From the NCBI GenBank assembly GCA_913062835.1, contig CAJXXD010000093.1, positions 1 through 5,025 on the forward strand: DNA of 5,025 bases, in the 5' to 3' direction. This stretch comes from an uncultured Gammaproteobacteria bacterium. Its GTDB lineage: Bacteria; Pseudomonadota; Gammaproteobacteria; Pseudomonadales; Litorivicinaceae. Below the pieces are notes generated by a model. It was given only the letters and a program-made list of their open reading frames with translations. It was not told where the DNA came from and did no database searches. Positions 1-5,025 of this stretch are shown piece by piece. The translations under genes were made by a program, and so were the position numbers. How positions within the stretch are numbered: position 1 is the stretch's first letter; each line of letters starts with the position of its first letter.

Positions 1-481
1 GGTCCCGACGATTCGACGGCTTCGTATCCACAGCCGGTTGCCTGTGGTGATTCCCGATCGAGTGACGGACAAACTCTGTCGCATGATCGCTGACACACCA
101 CTTCCGGTGGTGATGGTGATGCATATTAACCATGCACAGGAAATTGATGCGGCGGTGACCGATTCGGTTCGTGCCTTGCGAAAAGTGTGTCGCTCGATGT
201 TAAATCAAGCGGTCATTTTGAAGGGAATCAACGACACCGTGGACGCGCAAGTGGATTTGTCAGAGGCTCTATTTGCTTCGGACATCGACCCCTATTACCT
301 CAATGTGCTCGACCCGGTGGCCGGTGCATCTCATTTTTATTTGTCCGATGACTCCGTTCAAACACTCTATCAGGGCATGTTGAATCGGTTGCCGGGGTAT
401 TTGGTACCAAAACTGGTGCGCGAAGTGCCTGGGGTGGGTCATAAGGTGCCTTTGATCCAGGCCCGTGTGGTTCCATGCTGA
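1..481 (+). CDS. epmB: EF-P beta-lysylation protein EpmB (lysine 2,3-aminomutase family), C-terminal part
   Basis: The gene is open from base 2 and is cut by the left edge; 159 C-terminal residues are visible. EpmB is a radical-SAM, PLP-dependent aminomutase that turns (S)-alpha-lysine into (R)-beta-lysine, which EpmA then attaches to elongation factor P. The visible part follows E. coli EpmB as I remember it almost motif for motif: LRIHSRLPVVIP at the start, HINHAQE, LNQAVILKGIND, DPYYLNVLDPVAGASHF, and GYLVPKLVRE near the end. The lysine in GHKVPL (bases 443-445) aligns with the PLP-binding lysine near the E. coli C-terminus. The radical-SAM cysteine cluster lies upstream of the window, so its integrity cannot be judged. 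The next gene starts inside the last codons (ATGCTGA, 7-nt overlap), which implies cotranscription. A TTG at base 38 is an internal leucine codon, not the start. Confidence 0.93.
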   Translation, partial: VPTIRRLRIHSRLPVVIPDRVTDKLCRMIADTPLPVVMVMHINHAQEIDAAVTDSVRALRKVCRSMLNQAVILKGINDTVDAQVDLSEALFASDIDPYYLNVLDPVAGASHFYLSDDSVQTLYQGMLNRLPGYLVPKLVREVPGVGHKVPLIQARVVPC

Positions 482-2052
482 GCGTTTTACTCATTTGGTT
501 GGCCGGTGCTTGGGTGCTTGGGCAGATCGCACGGTGGGTCGGGCTGCCGCCTTTGGTGGGCTATCTACTCGCCGGTGCGCTCTTTGCCGCCGTGGGCTTA
601 GGCGATACCCAGGGATGGCTCAAGACACCTGCCGCCATTGGGGTGGAGCTATTGCTCTTTGCGATCGGCTTAAAAATGAGCCCTAAATCGTTGCTGCGGG
701 CAGATGTGGCGACCGGGACCGTTCTGCATCTGTTGGTGTCGGCCACAATCATTTCGCTGGCGTTGACCCAGGATCTTTCGACCGAGATGAAGTGGGCGCT
801 GGCCATCACGCTTGGTTTCTCAAGTACCGTAGTGGCCGCTAAAGGGCTCGAAGCACGCCGGGAGATTCGAGCATTCCATGGACGGCTTTCGATCAGTATT
901 TTGGTGCTTCAAGACGTGGTGGCGGTGGGCTTACTCGCGCTCGGCGGTGACGCACAACCCTCCCCTTGGGCATTGTTGTTATTGGCGATTCCAGTCATCG
1001 CGCCGGTGGCTCGATGGATGTTAAGTCGGCTGTCGTTGGAGCCTGAGCTTCAGTTATTGGCGGGGCTATTGATTGCGTTGGTGCTCGGTGCCGAGTTGTT
1101 CAAAGCCTTGGGTGTCAGTGGTGAGCTGGGTGCGTTGGTGATGGGTATGGTCTTTGCCAACCATCCGGCGGCCAAACAGATGGCGACTCAGCTCTGGGGG
1201 CTTCGAGAGCTGTTGCTCATCGCTTTCTTTTTAACGGTTGGGATGCAGGTGCCGCTTGATTGGTCGGTACTTCAGGATGCCTGGTGGCTGTTGGCTTTGT
1301 TGCCTGTGAAGTTGGCCGTCTTATTTACATTATTGCTTTGGATTCGGCTTCGCGCCTACACCGCATTTCTGATGACCATGACCCTGTTCTCGTATTCTGA
1401 GTTTGCACTGATTGTGTCTGCTAGCTGGGTGGAATCGGGATTGATCCCGGCGACCGTGCTGCCCACCATTGCCGTGGTGGTGACGCTTAGTTTCATCATC
1501 TCAGCGCCCCTCAACCACTATGCGCATGAGCTGTACACCCGCTTTGAGCCTTGGCTTTTGTTGCTTGAGCGAAAAGACCGGCATCCAGATGAGCAGCCGC
1601 TCACCCTGGGTGGGGCCACGGTGCTGGTGATCGGTATGGGTCGAATTGGCACTGCTGTGTTTGATCGCTTGGTGGATTCCGAGCAAAAGGTAGTCGGTAT
1701 CGATGCCGACCCCGGTAAGTTGGAGTCGCATCGTGCGGCCGGTCGCCGGGTGGTATTTGCCGATGCCGAAGGCTCTGGGTTTTGGGCGAAGTTGCGGTTT
1801 GGGCGCTTGAAAGCGGTGGTGTTGACCATGCCTGAGCCAGATGCCTTAGCTTGGGCGACAGAGCAGTTGCGTGCACGGGGCTTTGAGGGAGTGATTGCAG
1901 CCAGTACGCGGTCCCGCCATACCGGTGGACAGATTGAAACGGCCGGTGCCGATTTAATTTACGACGCGCATGACGCGGCAGGTTTGGGGCTGGGTCAGGC
2001 GCTGCTTAAGAGCCTTGATTCCGGTCCATCAGATAGTCCCGTGCCTCGTTAA
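475..2052 (+). CDS. Kef-type (CPA2) cation:proton antiporter with C-terminal NAD-binding RCK domain
   Basis: This 525-residue inner-membrane protein belongs to the monovalent cation:proton antiporter-2 family and probably exchanges K+ or Na+ for H+. Residues 1-350 are about 12 hydrophobic segments with the family landmarks: PPLVGYLLAGALF (25-37), FSSTVVAAKGLEAR (115-128), LQDVVAV with Q146-D147 where Kef proteins have their conserved QD, GELGALVMGMVFANHP (216-231), FFLTVGMQVPLD (251-262) and SEFALIV (308-314). The cytosolic tail from about 380 is a Rossmann-type RCK-N/TrkA-N domain: GMGRIG (387-392) binds the dinucleotide and D410 sits at the end of the second strand. The protein ends just after this domain with no RCK-C domain, so it is shorter than E. 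coli KefC (620 residues) and YbaL (558). Its ATG overlaps the epmB stop by 7 nt and has no convincing Shine-Dalgarno, suggesting translational coupling. No KefF/KefG-like partner is present. The ion specificity cannot be read from the sequence. Confidence 0.9.
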   Translation: MLSVLLIWLAGAWVLGQIARWVGLPPLVGYLLAGALFAAVGLGDTQGWLKTPAAIGVELLLFAIGLKMSPKSLLRADVATGTVLHLLVSATIISLALTQDLSTEMKWALAITLGFSSTVVAAKGLEARREIRAFHGRLSISILVLQDVVAVGLLALGGDAQPSPWALLLLAIPVIAPVARWMLSRLSLEPELQLLAGLLIALVLGAELFKALGVSGELGALVMGMVFANHPAAKQMATQLWGLRELLLIAFFLTVGMQVPLDWSVLQDAWWLLALLPVKLAVLFTLLLWIRLRAYTAFLMTMTLFSYSEFALIVSASWVESGLIPATVLPTIAVVVTLSFIISAPLNHYAHELYTRFEPWLLLLERKDRHPDEQPLTLGGATVLVIGMGRIGTAVFDRLVDSEQKVVGIDADPGKLESHRAAGRRVVFADAEGSGFWAKLRFGRLKAVVLTMPEPDALAWATEQLRARGFEGVIAASTRSRHTGGQIETAGADLIYDAHDAAGLGLGQALLKSLDSGPSDSPVPR

Positions 2053-2515
2053 TTAACGAGGCTAGGAAGGTATTGCCGTCTTTATCGGGGTGCATCTTAC
2101 CCATCAGCTTCCGATGCGCAGCGCGTATTTCAGCCGGCGAGGCGTCTTCAGACACCCCCAAAATTTCTGCCGCCCGTTTGGCCGTCATGGGTTCGTCACC
2201 GCGCGGCTCGCGATTCTGTCCATGCGCGGCACCTGCTGCACCCGCGGCTGCACCCAAGCCCAAGAGTTTTCGAATTTGCGGGAACATGGTCAATACGCCA
2301 CGCATCATCCAAAGTTTGCGGCCGAAAGCAGCCACAGGCGCGGCCAGAGCGGCCAATGCGGGCAACTTACCGGTGACCACCAGCAATAAAATACCGATCG
2401 CAACAGCCCCACCAATGACCTTCCAACGATTCTCTTGAACCCAGGTCACAGAAGACTTTCGGCTCAATAAATAGAACAGAGCGAGCACGACGAGGGCGAT
2501 GATAAAAAAGCGCAT
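2006..2515 (-). CDS. Small membrane-anchored J-domain (DnaJ-like, TIM14-type) protein
   Basis: This 169-residue protein probably recruits DnaK to the inner face of the membrane. Residues 2-17 and about 33-48 are hydrophobic segments, with a weaker one at 51-65. A basic stretch and an Ala/Gly-rich linker (88-98) lead to a C-terminal J domain (about 109-165): AAEILGVSEDASPAEIRAAHRKLM, then the diagnostic H142-P143-D144, then LINEARDYL. The C-terminal J domain behind an N-terminal anchor resembles Pam18/TIM14-like proteins rather than DnaJ; there is no G/F region or zinc finger. I chose the ATG at 2515 because GGTGA lies directly upstream and hydrophobic sequence begins at once. A TTG at 2536 would add seven residues but has no ribosome binding site and would run into the tandem repeats. 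The 3' end converges on the antiporter gene and overlaps it by 47 nt. The client process is unknown. Confidence 0.88.
   Translation of the reverse strand: MRFFIIALVVLALFYLLSRKSSVTWVQENRWKVIGGAVAIGILLLVVTGKLPALAALAAPVAAFGRKLWMMRGVLTMFPQIRKLLGLGAAAGAAGAAHGQNREPRGDEPMTAKRAAEILGVSEDASPAEIRAAHRKLMGKMHPDKDGNTFLASLINEARDYLMDRNQGS
2043..2062. repeat. Perfect 20-bp palindrome at the antiporter stop codon
   Basis: The sequence is GCCTCGTT, AATT, then AACGAGGC: fully self-complementary, giving an 8-bp stem with a 4-base loop in RNA of either strand. It contains the TAA stop of the antiporter gene (2050-2052) and also lies inside the J-domain coding sequence on the other strand, where it encodes part of LINEA. 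Neither side is followed by a T tract, so it is not a standard intrinsic terminator. It could be a 3'-end stabilising hairpin, a weak bidirectional stop or a protein site. It could also arise by chance from codon constraint. Confidence 0.6.
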
Positions 2516-2525
2516 GTTCACCAAA

Positions 2526-2558
2526 TATCTGGACAAAACCCGGACAAATTAGCCACAC
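2526..2558. promoter_or_regulatory. Tandem 11-bp-spaced direct repeats, candidate operator of the MerR/CarH-like regulator
   Basis: Within the only noncoding gap, ACA triplets occur at 2533, 2544 and 2555, each exactly 11 bp apart. The first two lie in identical heptamers GGACAAA (2531-2537 and 2542-2548). The first unit (2526-2536) fits the pattern nAnnTnnACAn that I recall for the CarH operator; the second misses only the T, and the third keeps only ACA. CarH-type regulators bind such repeats head to tail. The location, between the start codons of the J-protein and regulator genes, suits autoregulation and control of both. I see no good sigma-70 -35/-10 pair in the gap, so the promoter position is open. 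Confidence 0.45.
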
Positions 2559-2565
2559 TTCCAAT

Positions 2566-3570
2566 ATGGCTGTCCTCGAAACCATTTCAAGCATCGGATC
2601 TGAGCCCAAGCACCCTATTCGCTTGGTGGCTCATCGCACCGGTTTGACCGTCGACTTAATCCGAGCTTGGGAGAAACGATATCAGGTTGTGGACCCGGCC
2701 AGAAGTGATACCAAGCGACGGTTGTATAGTGACCATGACATCGAACGCTTGCGGCTCATTCGTATTGCGAAACAGGCCGGGCGTCGGTTGGCCGATATCG
2801 CGTCACTCTCGCTTGAAGACTTGCGTGATGTCGTATCTGAGGACACCCAGTATTCAGATCGGCTTGAGTCTGCACCGGTGTATCCAACCGGTTGGAACCC
2901 CGAAGGCGCGCGCGAGGCTGAGCAAGACCTAGTCGATGCCATGATGCACGCAGTGGCCTCGATGGATCAGCATGCGTTTGACCAATTGCTGCAAGAAGGC
3001 TTAGTAAACCAGTCGGTTCCCGTATTTTTGCAGCAAACGCTGGCACCCTTTCTGCGCGAACTGGGCGAGTCGACCCGCCGTGGCGAGCTTCGGATTGCCC
3101 ATGAGCATCTGGCGACCGCTCACCTGCGAACGTTCTTGGGTGCGTTTCGGTTTCGTGAAAACTTCACCGGTCACGAACCTAAGATTGTGATCACCACGCC
3201 GACTGGGCAGTTGCATGAGCTAGGCGCCTTAATGGTGGCGGCCTTGGTATCGGTTGACGGATGGCAGCCTTTGTATCTGGGTCCAAGCACACCGGCCGAT
3301 GAAATTGCGGCCTGCGCTAAACAGTCTGGTGCCAAAGCGATCAGCTTGTCGCTGACCTATCCAGCGGACGATCCACGCATCCCCACTGAGCTGACTCGCC
3401 TCGCACAGCAGCTCGATGGTTCGGTGTCGGTATTTGTCGGCGGTCAGGCACTTCACCCCCACTTGGAGCTAATCGAGCGTTTGGGCATTGAGGCCCCAAC
3501 GTCCTTGGATGAGTTGCGTTTGGCATTGCAGGAGCTTCGTGCCGGTCGCCTGACTCGGAACGCTGTATGA
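2566..3570 (+). CDS. MerR-family transcriptional regulator with cobalamin-binding-like C-terminal domain (CarH/LitR-type)
   Basis: This 334-residue protein has three parts. Residues 18-85 form a MerR winged helix (IRLVAHRTGLTVDLIRAWEKRY, then RRLYSDHDIERLRLI). Residues about 118-195 match the helical cap of B12-binding modules. Residues about 205-325 match the Rossmann-like B12-binding fold, with LHELG around H217, SLSLT (260-264) and VGGQAL with G292-G293. CarH/LitR proteins of this layout use adenosylcobalamin as a light sensor and repress carotenoid or light-response genes. Several sensor residues are altered: T170 and R171 replace the conserved Trp-His, and Q215 replaces Glu/Asp of E/DxHxxG; E180-H181 and H217 remain. 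No Shine-Dalgarno precedes the ATG at 2566, so initiation may be weak or leaderless; no better start is seen. It is divergent from the J-protein gene and overlaps the next gene by 4 nt. Its target genes are unknown, and no carotenoid or photolyase genes are in view. Confidence 0.88.
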   Translation: MAVLETISSIGSEPKHPIRLVAHRTGLTVDLIRAWEKRYQVVDPARSDTKRRLYSDHDIERLRLIRIAKQAGRRLADIASLSLEDLRDVVSEDTQYSDRLESAPVYPTGWNPEGAREAEQDLVDAMMHAVASMDQHAFDQLLQEGLVNQSVPVFLQQTLAPFLRELGESTRRGELRIAHEHLATAHLRTFLGAFRFRENFTGHEPKIVITTPTGQLHELGALMVAALVSVDGWQPLYLGPSTPADEIAACAKQSGAKAISLSLTYPADDPRIPTELTRLAQQLDGSVSVFVGGQALHPHLELIERLGIEAPTSLDELRLALQELRAGRLTRNAV

Positions 3571-3887
3571 CGTTAAAAGACATTAAGGGCCTCTTGGCCA
3601 GTGGTCGCACGCCTCAATTTGAGATTCATGCCTTTGAAGGCATCATTTATTTGGTCAAAGTAATCACCGAGGTTGGTGAATCCATGCTGAAAAATGACCA
3701 AGGGGACAATCAGGTGTTCAAATCTTCCACACAAGCGGGCATTGCCTTAGCGCAGGTCGGTGCCAGTGAGGCGGTGGTTGTGCATCAATGTGCCTACGAT
3801 GAAGTCATCGGCCATGAACCGTGCCTTAATGAGGATCCGTCCCTGCGAACACCCATGGATTTAAGGCTGCTCGGAAACTTAGGTTAA
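3567..3887 (+). CDS. DUF6482-like small conserved protein
   Basis: This 106-residue protein has no signal peptide or membrane segment, so it is probably cytosolic. The pattern FEIHAFEGIIYLVKV (18-32), a central ND-QG turn (43-46), FKSSTQAGIALAQVG (51-65) and VHQCAYDEVIG (72-82) resembles my memory of the DUF6482 family, whose function is unknown. The assignment is by recall, not by search. The ATG is inside the stop region of the regulator gene (ATGA, 4-nt overlap) and has a good GGAA six bases upstream, so the pair is almost certainly one transcriptional unit with coupled translation. Its TAA shares the tetranucleotide TTAA with the stop codon of the convergent Nudix gene. A role as accessory or target of the regulator is only a context inference. 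Confidence 0.78.
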   Translation: MTLKDIKGLLASGRTPQFEIHAFEGIIYLVKVITEVGESMLKNDQGDNQVFKSSTQAGIALAQVGASEAVVVHQCAYDEVIGHEPCLNEDPSLRTPMDLRLLGNLG

Positions 3888-4732
3888 AGCCATTGTAATT
3901 GGTTGGCTCTGGCGCACAGGGCCGCGTATTCGGGTGTGTTGTCACCGGTCAACACACCGTGCCGAATCGCAAAATCCACGATCACCAGGTTGCAGTTGTA
4001 TTTAAACCGGTCCGTGGTCGCGATGAGGTCGAGCACCGACTCGATCGGCAATAACTCAAATGACTCCACCTCGCCGTCGGCACACACCGGGTCAAAGTCG
4101 GCCGGTAACGCCAGATCATAACAATACAAGATATCGCGTTTTAGGCCGCGGCCATCGGTATGGCAGTAGCTGATGGTGCCGGTCGCATGGGCCTGTTGCG
4201 CCAGTGCTTCCGGAATCCCTGCTTCTTCACCGCATTCTTTGATCATGTTTTCAAATAAGCCCAAGCCTTCCGGCTGGCCGCCGCCGACCATGTTGTCTAG
4301 GAGTCCCGGAAAGGTGGGCTTCTGCTTCGATCGAGTGGCCACCCATAGCTTAAGGCCCTCGGGGGTGACGACGTAGCCATTGAGGTGAACGCCAAAGGTC
4401 AAACAACCAAGACGCGCGGTCAGGGTGCGCTCCATGGTGAATCGAGTGTCTTCCTCAACAGTCGCTTTGACGGGGAAGGGCTCGCCGACCCAACTGGTTA
4501 AGAGTCCCTCTTTGAACACCGTGTCCGCAAAGGCGGCAAATTGGTCGGTTAGGGCCGCACTTTCGTGCTCTACGGTGGCCAATCGATCGCCATCCCAACG
4601 CCAGAGTCCGAATTCAAGACCTCGGTCTCGAAAGGCCGGTTGCACGTAACCGAGCACATCCCCCTGATGAGTCCAAGGAATCCATTGGGTCAGATCGGCA
4701 TTGTGGGCGCGGTCATAGTGGCGAAGGTACAT
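3884..4732 (-). CDS. DUF4743 / Nudix hydrolase, Tnr3-type (putative damaged thiamine diphosphate hydrolase)
   Basis: From the ATG at 4732 the protein has 282 residues. The N-terminal half resembles DUF4743 (LGYVQPAFRD, then MERTLTARLG), which precedes the Nudix domain in yeast YJR142W, the N-terminal part of S. pombe Tnr3 and plant relatives. The Nudix box begins GGQPEG and ends KECGEEAGI, so the catalytic EExG Glu pair is present. The first Glu of the canonical box is Leu and the Arg is Lys, changes I recall as typical of this subfamily. Characterised members hydrolyse oxo- and oxythiamine diphosphate, so a metabolite clean-up role is likely but not shown here. Start choice: an ATG at 4747 would add five residues but has no ribosome binding site and overlaps the upstream gene by 16 nt. 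The 4732 ATG forms TAATG with the upstream stop and has GGAA nine bases before it. The gene follows the AbrB-family gene directly and converges on the DUF6482-like gene. Confidence 0.87.
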   Translation of the reverse strand: MYLRHYDRAHNADLTQWIPWTHQGDVLGYVQPAFRDRGLEFGLWRWDGDRLATVEHESAALTDQFAAFADTVFKEGLLTSWVGEPFPVKATVEEDTRFTMERTLTARLGCLTFGVHLNGYVVTPEGLKLWVATRSKQKPTFPGLLDNMVGGGQPEGLGLFENMIKECGEEAGIPEALAQQAHATGTISYCHTDGRGLKRDILYCYDLALPADFDPVCADGEVESFELLPIESVLDLIATTDRFKYNCNLVIVDFAIRHGVLTGDNTPEYAALCARANQLQWL

Positions 4733-5025
4733 TAAGTGCGTTTCCATAGGGTGACAAAGAGCGGAATGATTAAACCCATAGCCAGCACACGAATCAAATG
4801 GTGCGTGGTGACATATAACGCATCGGCGCCGGCTTCAAGGGCCACGACCGGCATCACTTGAAAGGCCCCCGGCATAAATCCAAGCACCGTATCAATCAGT
4901 GGAAACCCAAGGATTCGATGTGCCAGATACGCGCCTAAGAGCGCACACCCCACAGCAAAGAGCGTGGAAAGTGCGGCCGGTGGCAGGGTTTTGATTAGGA
5001 CCTTAAGCCCTTGTCGGACGATGTC
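4732..5025 (-). CDS. AbrB-family membrane protein (PF05145 type), C-terminal part
   Basis: The reading frame is open to the right edge, so the N-terminal part is missing; 97 residues are visible, beginning DIVRQGLKVL. The visible part has hydrophobic segments (around LSTLFAVGCALLGAYLA and VLAMGLIIPLFVTLW) and the family's characteristic C-terminal pattern FMPGAFQVMPVVALEAGAD, then TTHHLIRVLAMG. This matches the second repeat of the E. coli AbrB/YbgN-like integral membrane proteins. They are often labelled 'ammonia monooxygenase' or 'AbrB transcriptional regulator', although neither function is established for the family and they are unrelated to the Bacillus DNA-binding AbrB. The GTG at 4953 is an internal codon, not the start. 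The stop overlaps the Nudix start by one base (TAATG), indicating a coupled pair. Confidence 0.85.
   Translation of the reverse strand, partial: DIVRQGLKVLIKTLPPAALSTLFAVGCALLGAYLAHRILGFPLIDTVLGFMPGAFQVMPVVALEAGADALYVTTHHLIRVLAMGLIIPLFVTLWKRT

Noticed and set aside
1518..1876. Minus-strand open frames opposite the RCK domain of the antiporter
   Set aside because: The plus strand encodes a clear NAD-binding domain; the antisense frames are Arg/Ser/Pro-rich shadows without start signals.
2073..2438. Plus-strand open frame of 121 codons opposite the J-domain gene
   Set aside because: It is the antisense shadow of a recognisable J-domain protein with HPD motif; its own translation has no family features.
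2516..2536. TTG start at 2536 for the J-domain protein
   Set aside because: No ribosome binding site, and the ATG at 2515 has GGTGA upstream and begins the membrane anchor directly.
2516..2565. Sigma-70 promoters for the divergent genes
   Set aside because: TTGTCC and TAATTT on the minus strand look promoter-like singly, but no -35/-10 pair has acceptable spacing, so no promoter is called.
3888..3908. Short inverted repeat AGCCA/TGGCT after the DUF6482-like stop, as a terminator
   Set aside because: Only five pairs with an 11-base loop, no T tract, and it lies inside the Nudix coding sequence.
4733..4747. ATG at 4747 as the start of the Nudix protein
   Set aside because: No Shine-Dalgarno and a 16-nt overlap; the ATG at 4732 has GGAA and a TAATG junction. 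The longer form is not fully excluded.

Overview
The window looks like a gene-dense piece of a gammaproteobacterial chromosome. The main evidence is the C-terminal half of an EpmB-type lysine 2,3-aminomutase (the EF-P beta-lysylation enzyme), an almost exclusively gammaproteobacterial protein, together with a DUF6482-like small protein typical of the Pseudomonas/oceanospirillal side of that class. The base composition is moderately GC-rich, with heavy use of TTG leucine codons. I do not name a genus. There are seven protein genes and no RNA gene, IS element, CRISPR array or other mobile signature that I can see.

Layout. On the plus strand, epmB (cut by the left edge) runs with a 7-nt overlap into a CPA2/Kef-type cation:proton antiporter carrying a C-terminal NAD-binding RCK domain. 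Converging on it from the right, with a 47-nt overlap of the two 3' ends, is a minus-strand gene for a small membrane-anchored J-domain protein. A perfect 20-bp palindrome sits in this overlap and contains the antiporter stop codon. The J-protein gene is divergent from a plus-strand MerR-family regulator with a cobalamin-binding-like C-terminus (CarH/LitR architecture). The regulator is coupled by an ATGA overlap to the DUF6482-like gene. The right side is minus-strand: a membrane AbrB-family protein (cut by the right edge) followed by a DUF4743/Nudix hydrolase of the Tnr3 type, whose stop codon overlaps that of the DUF6482-like gene in a shared TTAA.

The only noncoding DNA in the window is about 50 bp between the J-protein gene and the regulator gene (2516-2565). 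This gap contains ACA triplets at exact 11-bp steps, twice within the heptamer GGACAAA. Tandem 11-bp direct repeats are the operator layout I recall for CarH, so this is a good candidate for an autoregulatory site controlling both divergent genes. The regulator keeps the lower-ligand histidine and the EH pair of the CarH photosensor. It has lost the signature tryptophan, the upper-face histidine and the acidic residue of the E/DxHxxG motif. It may therefore have changed or lost its B12/light response, which makes the regulator, its small coupled partner and its operator the most interesting part of the window.
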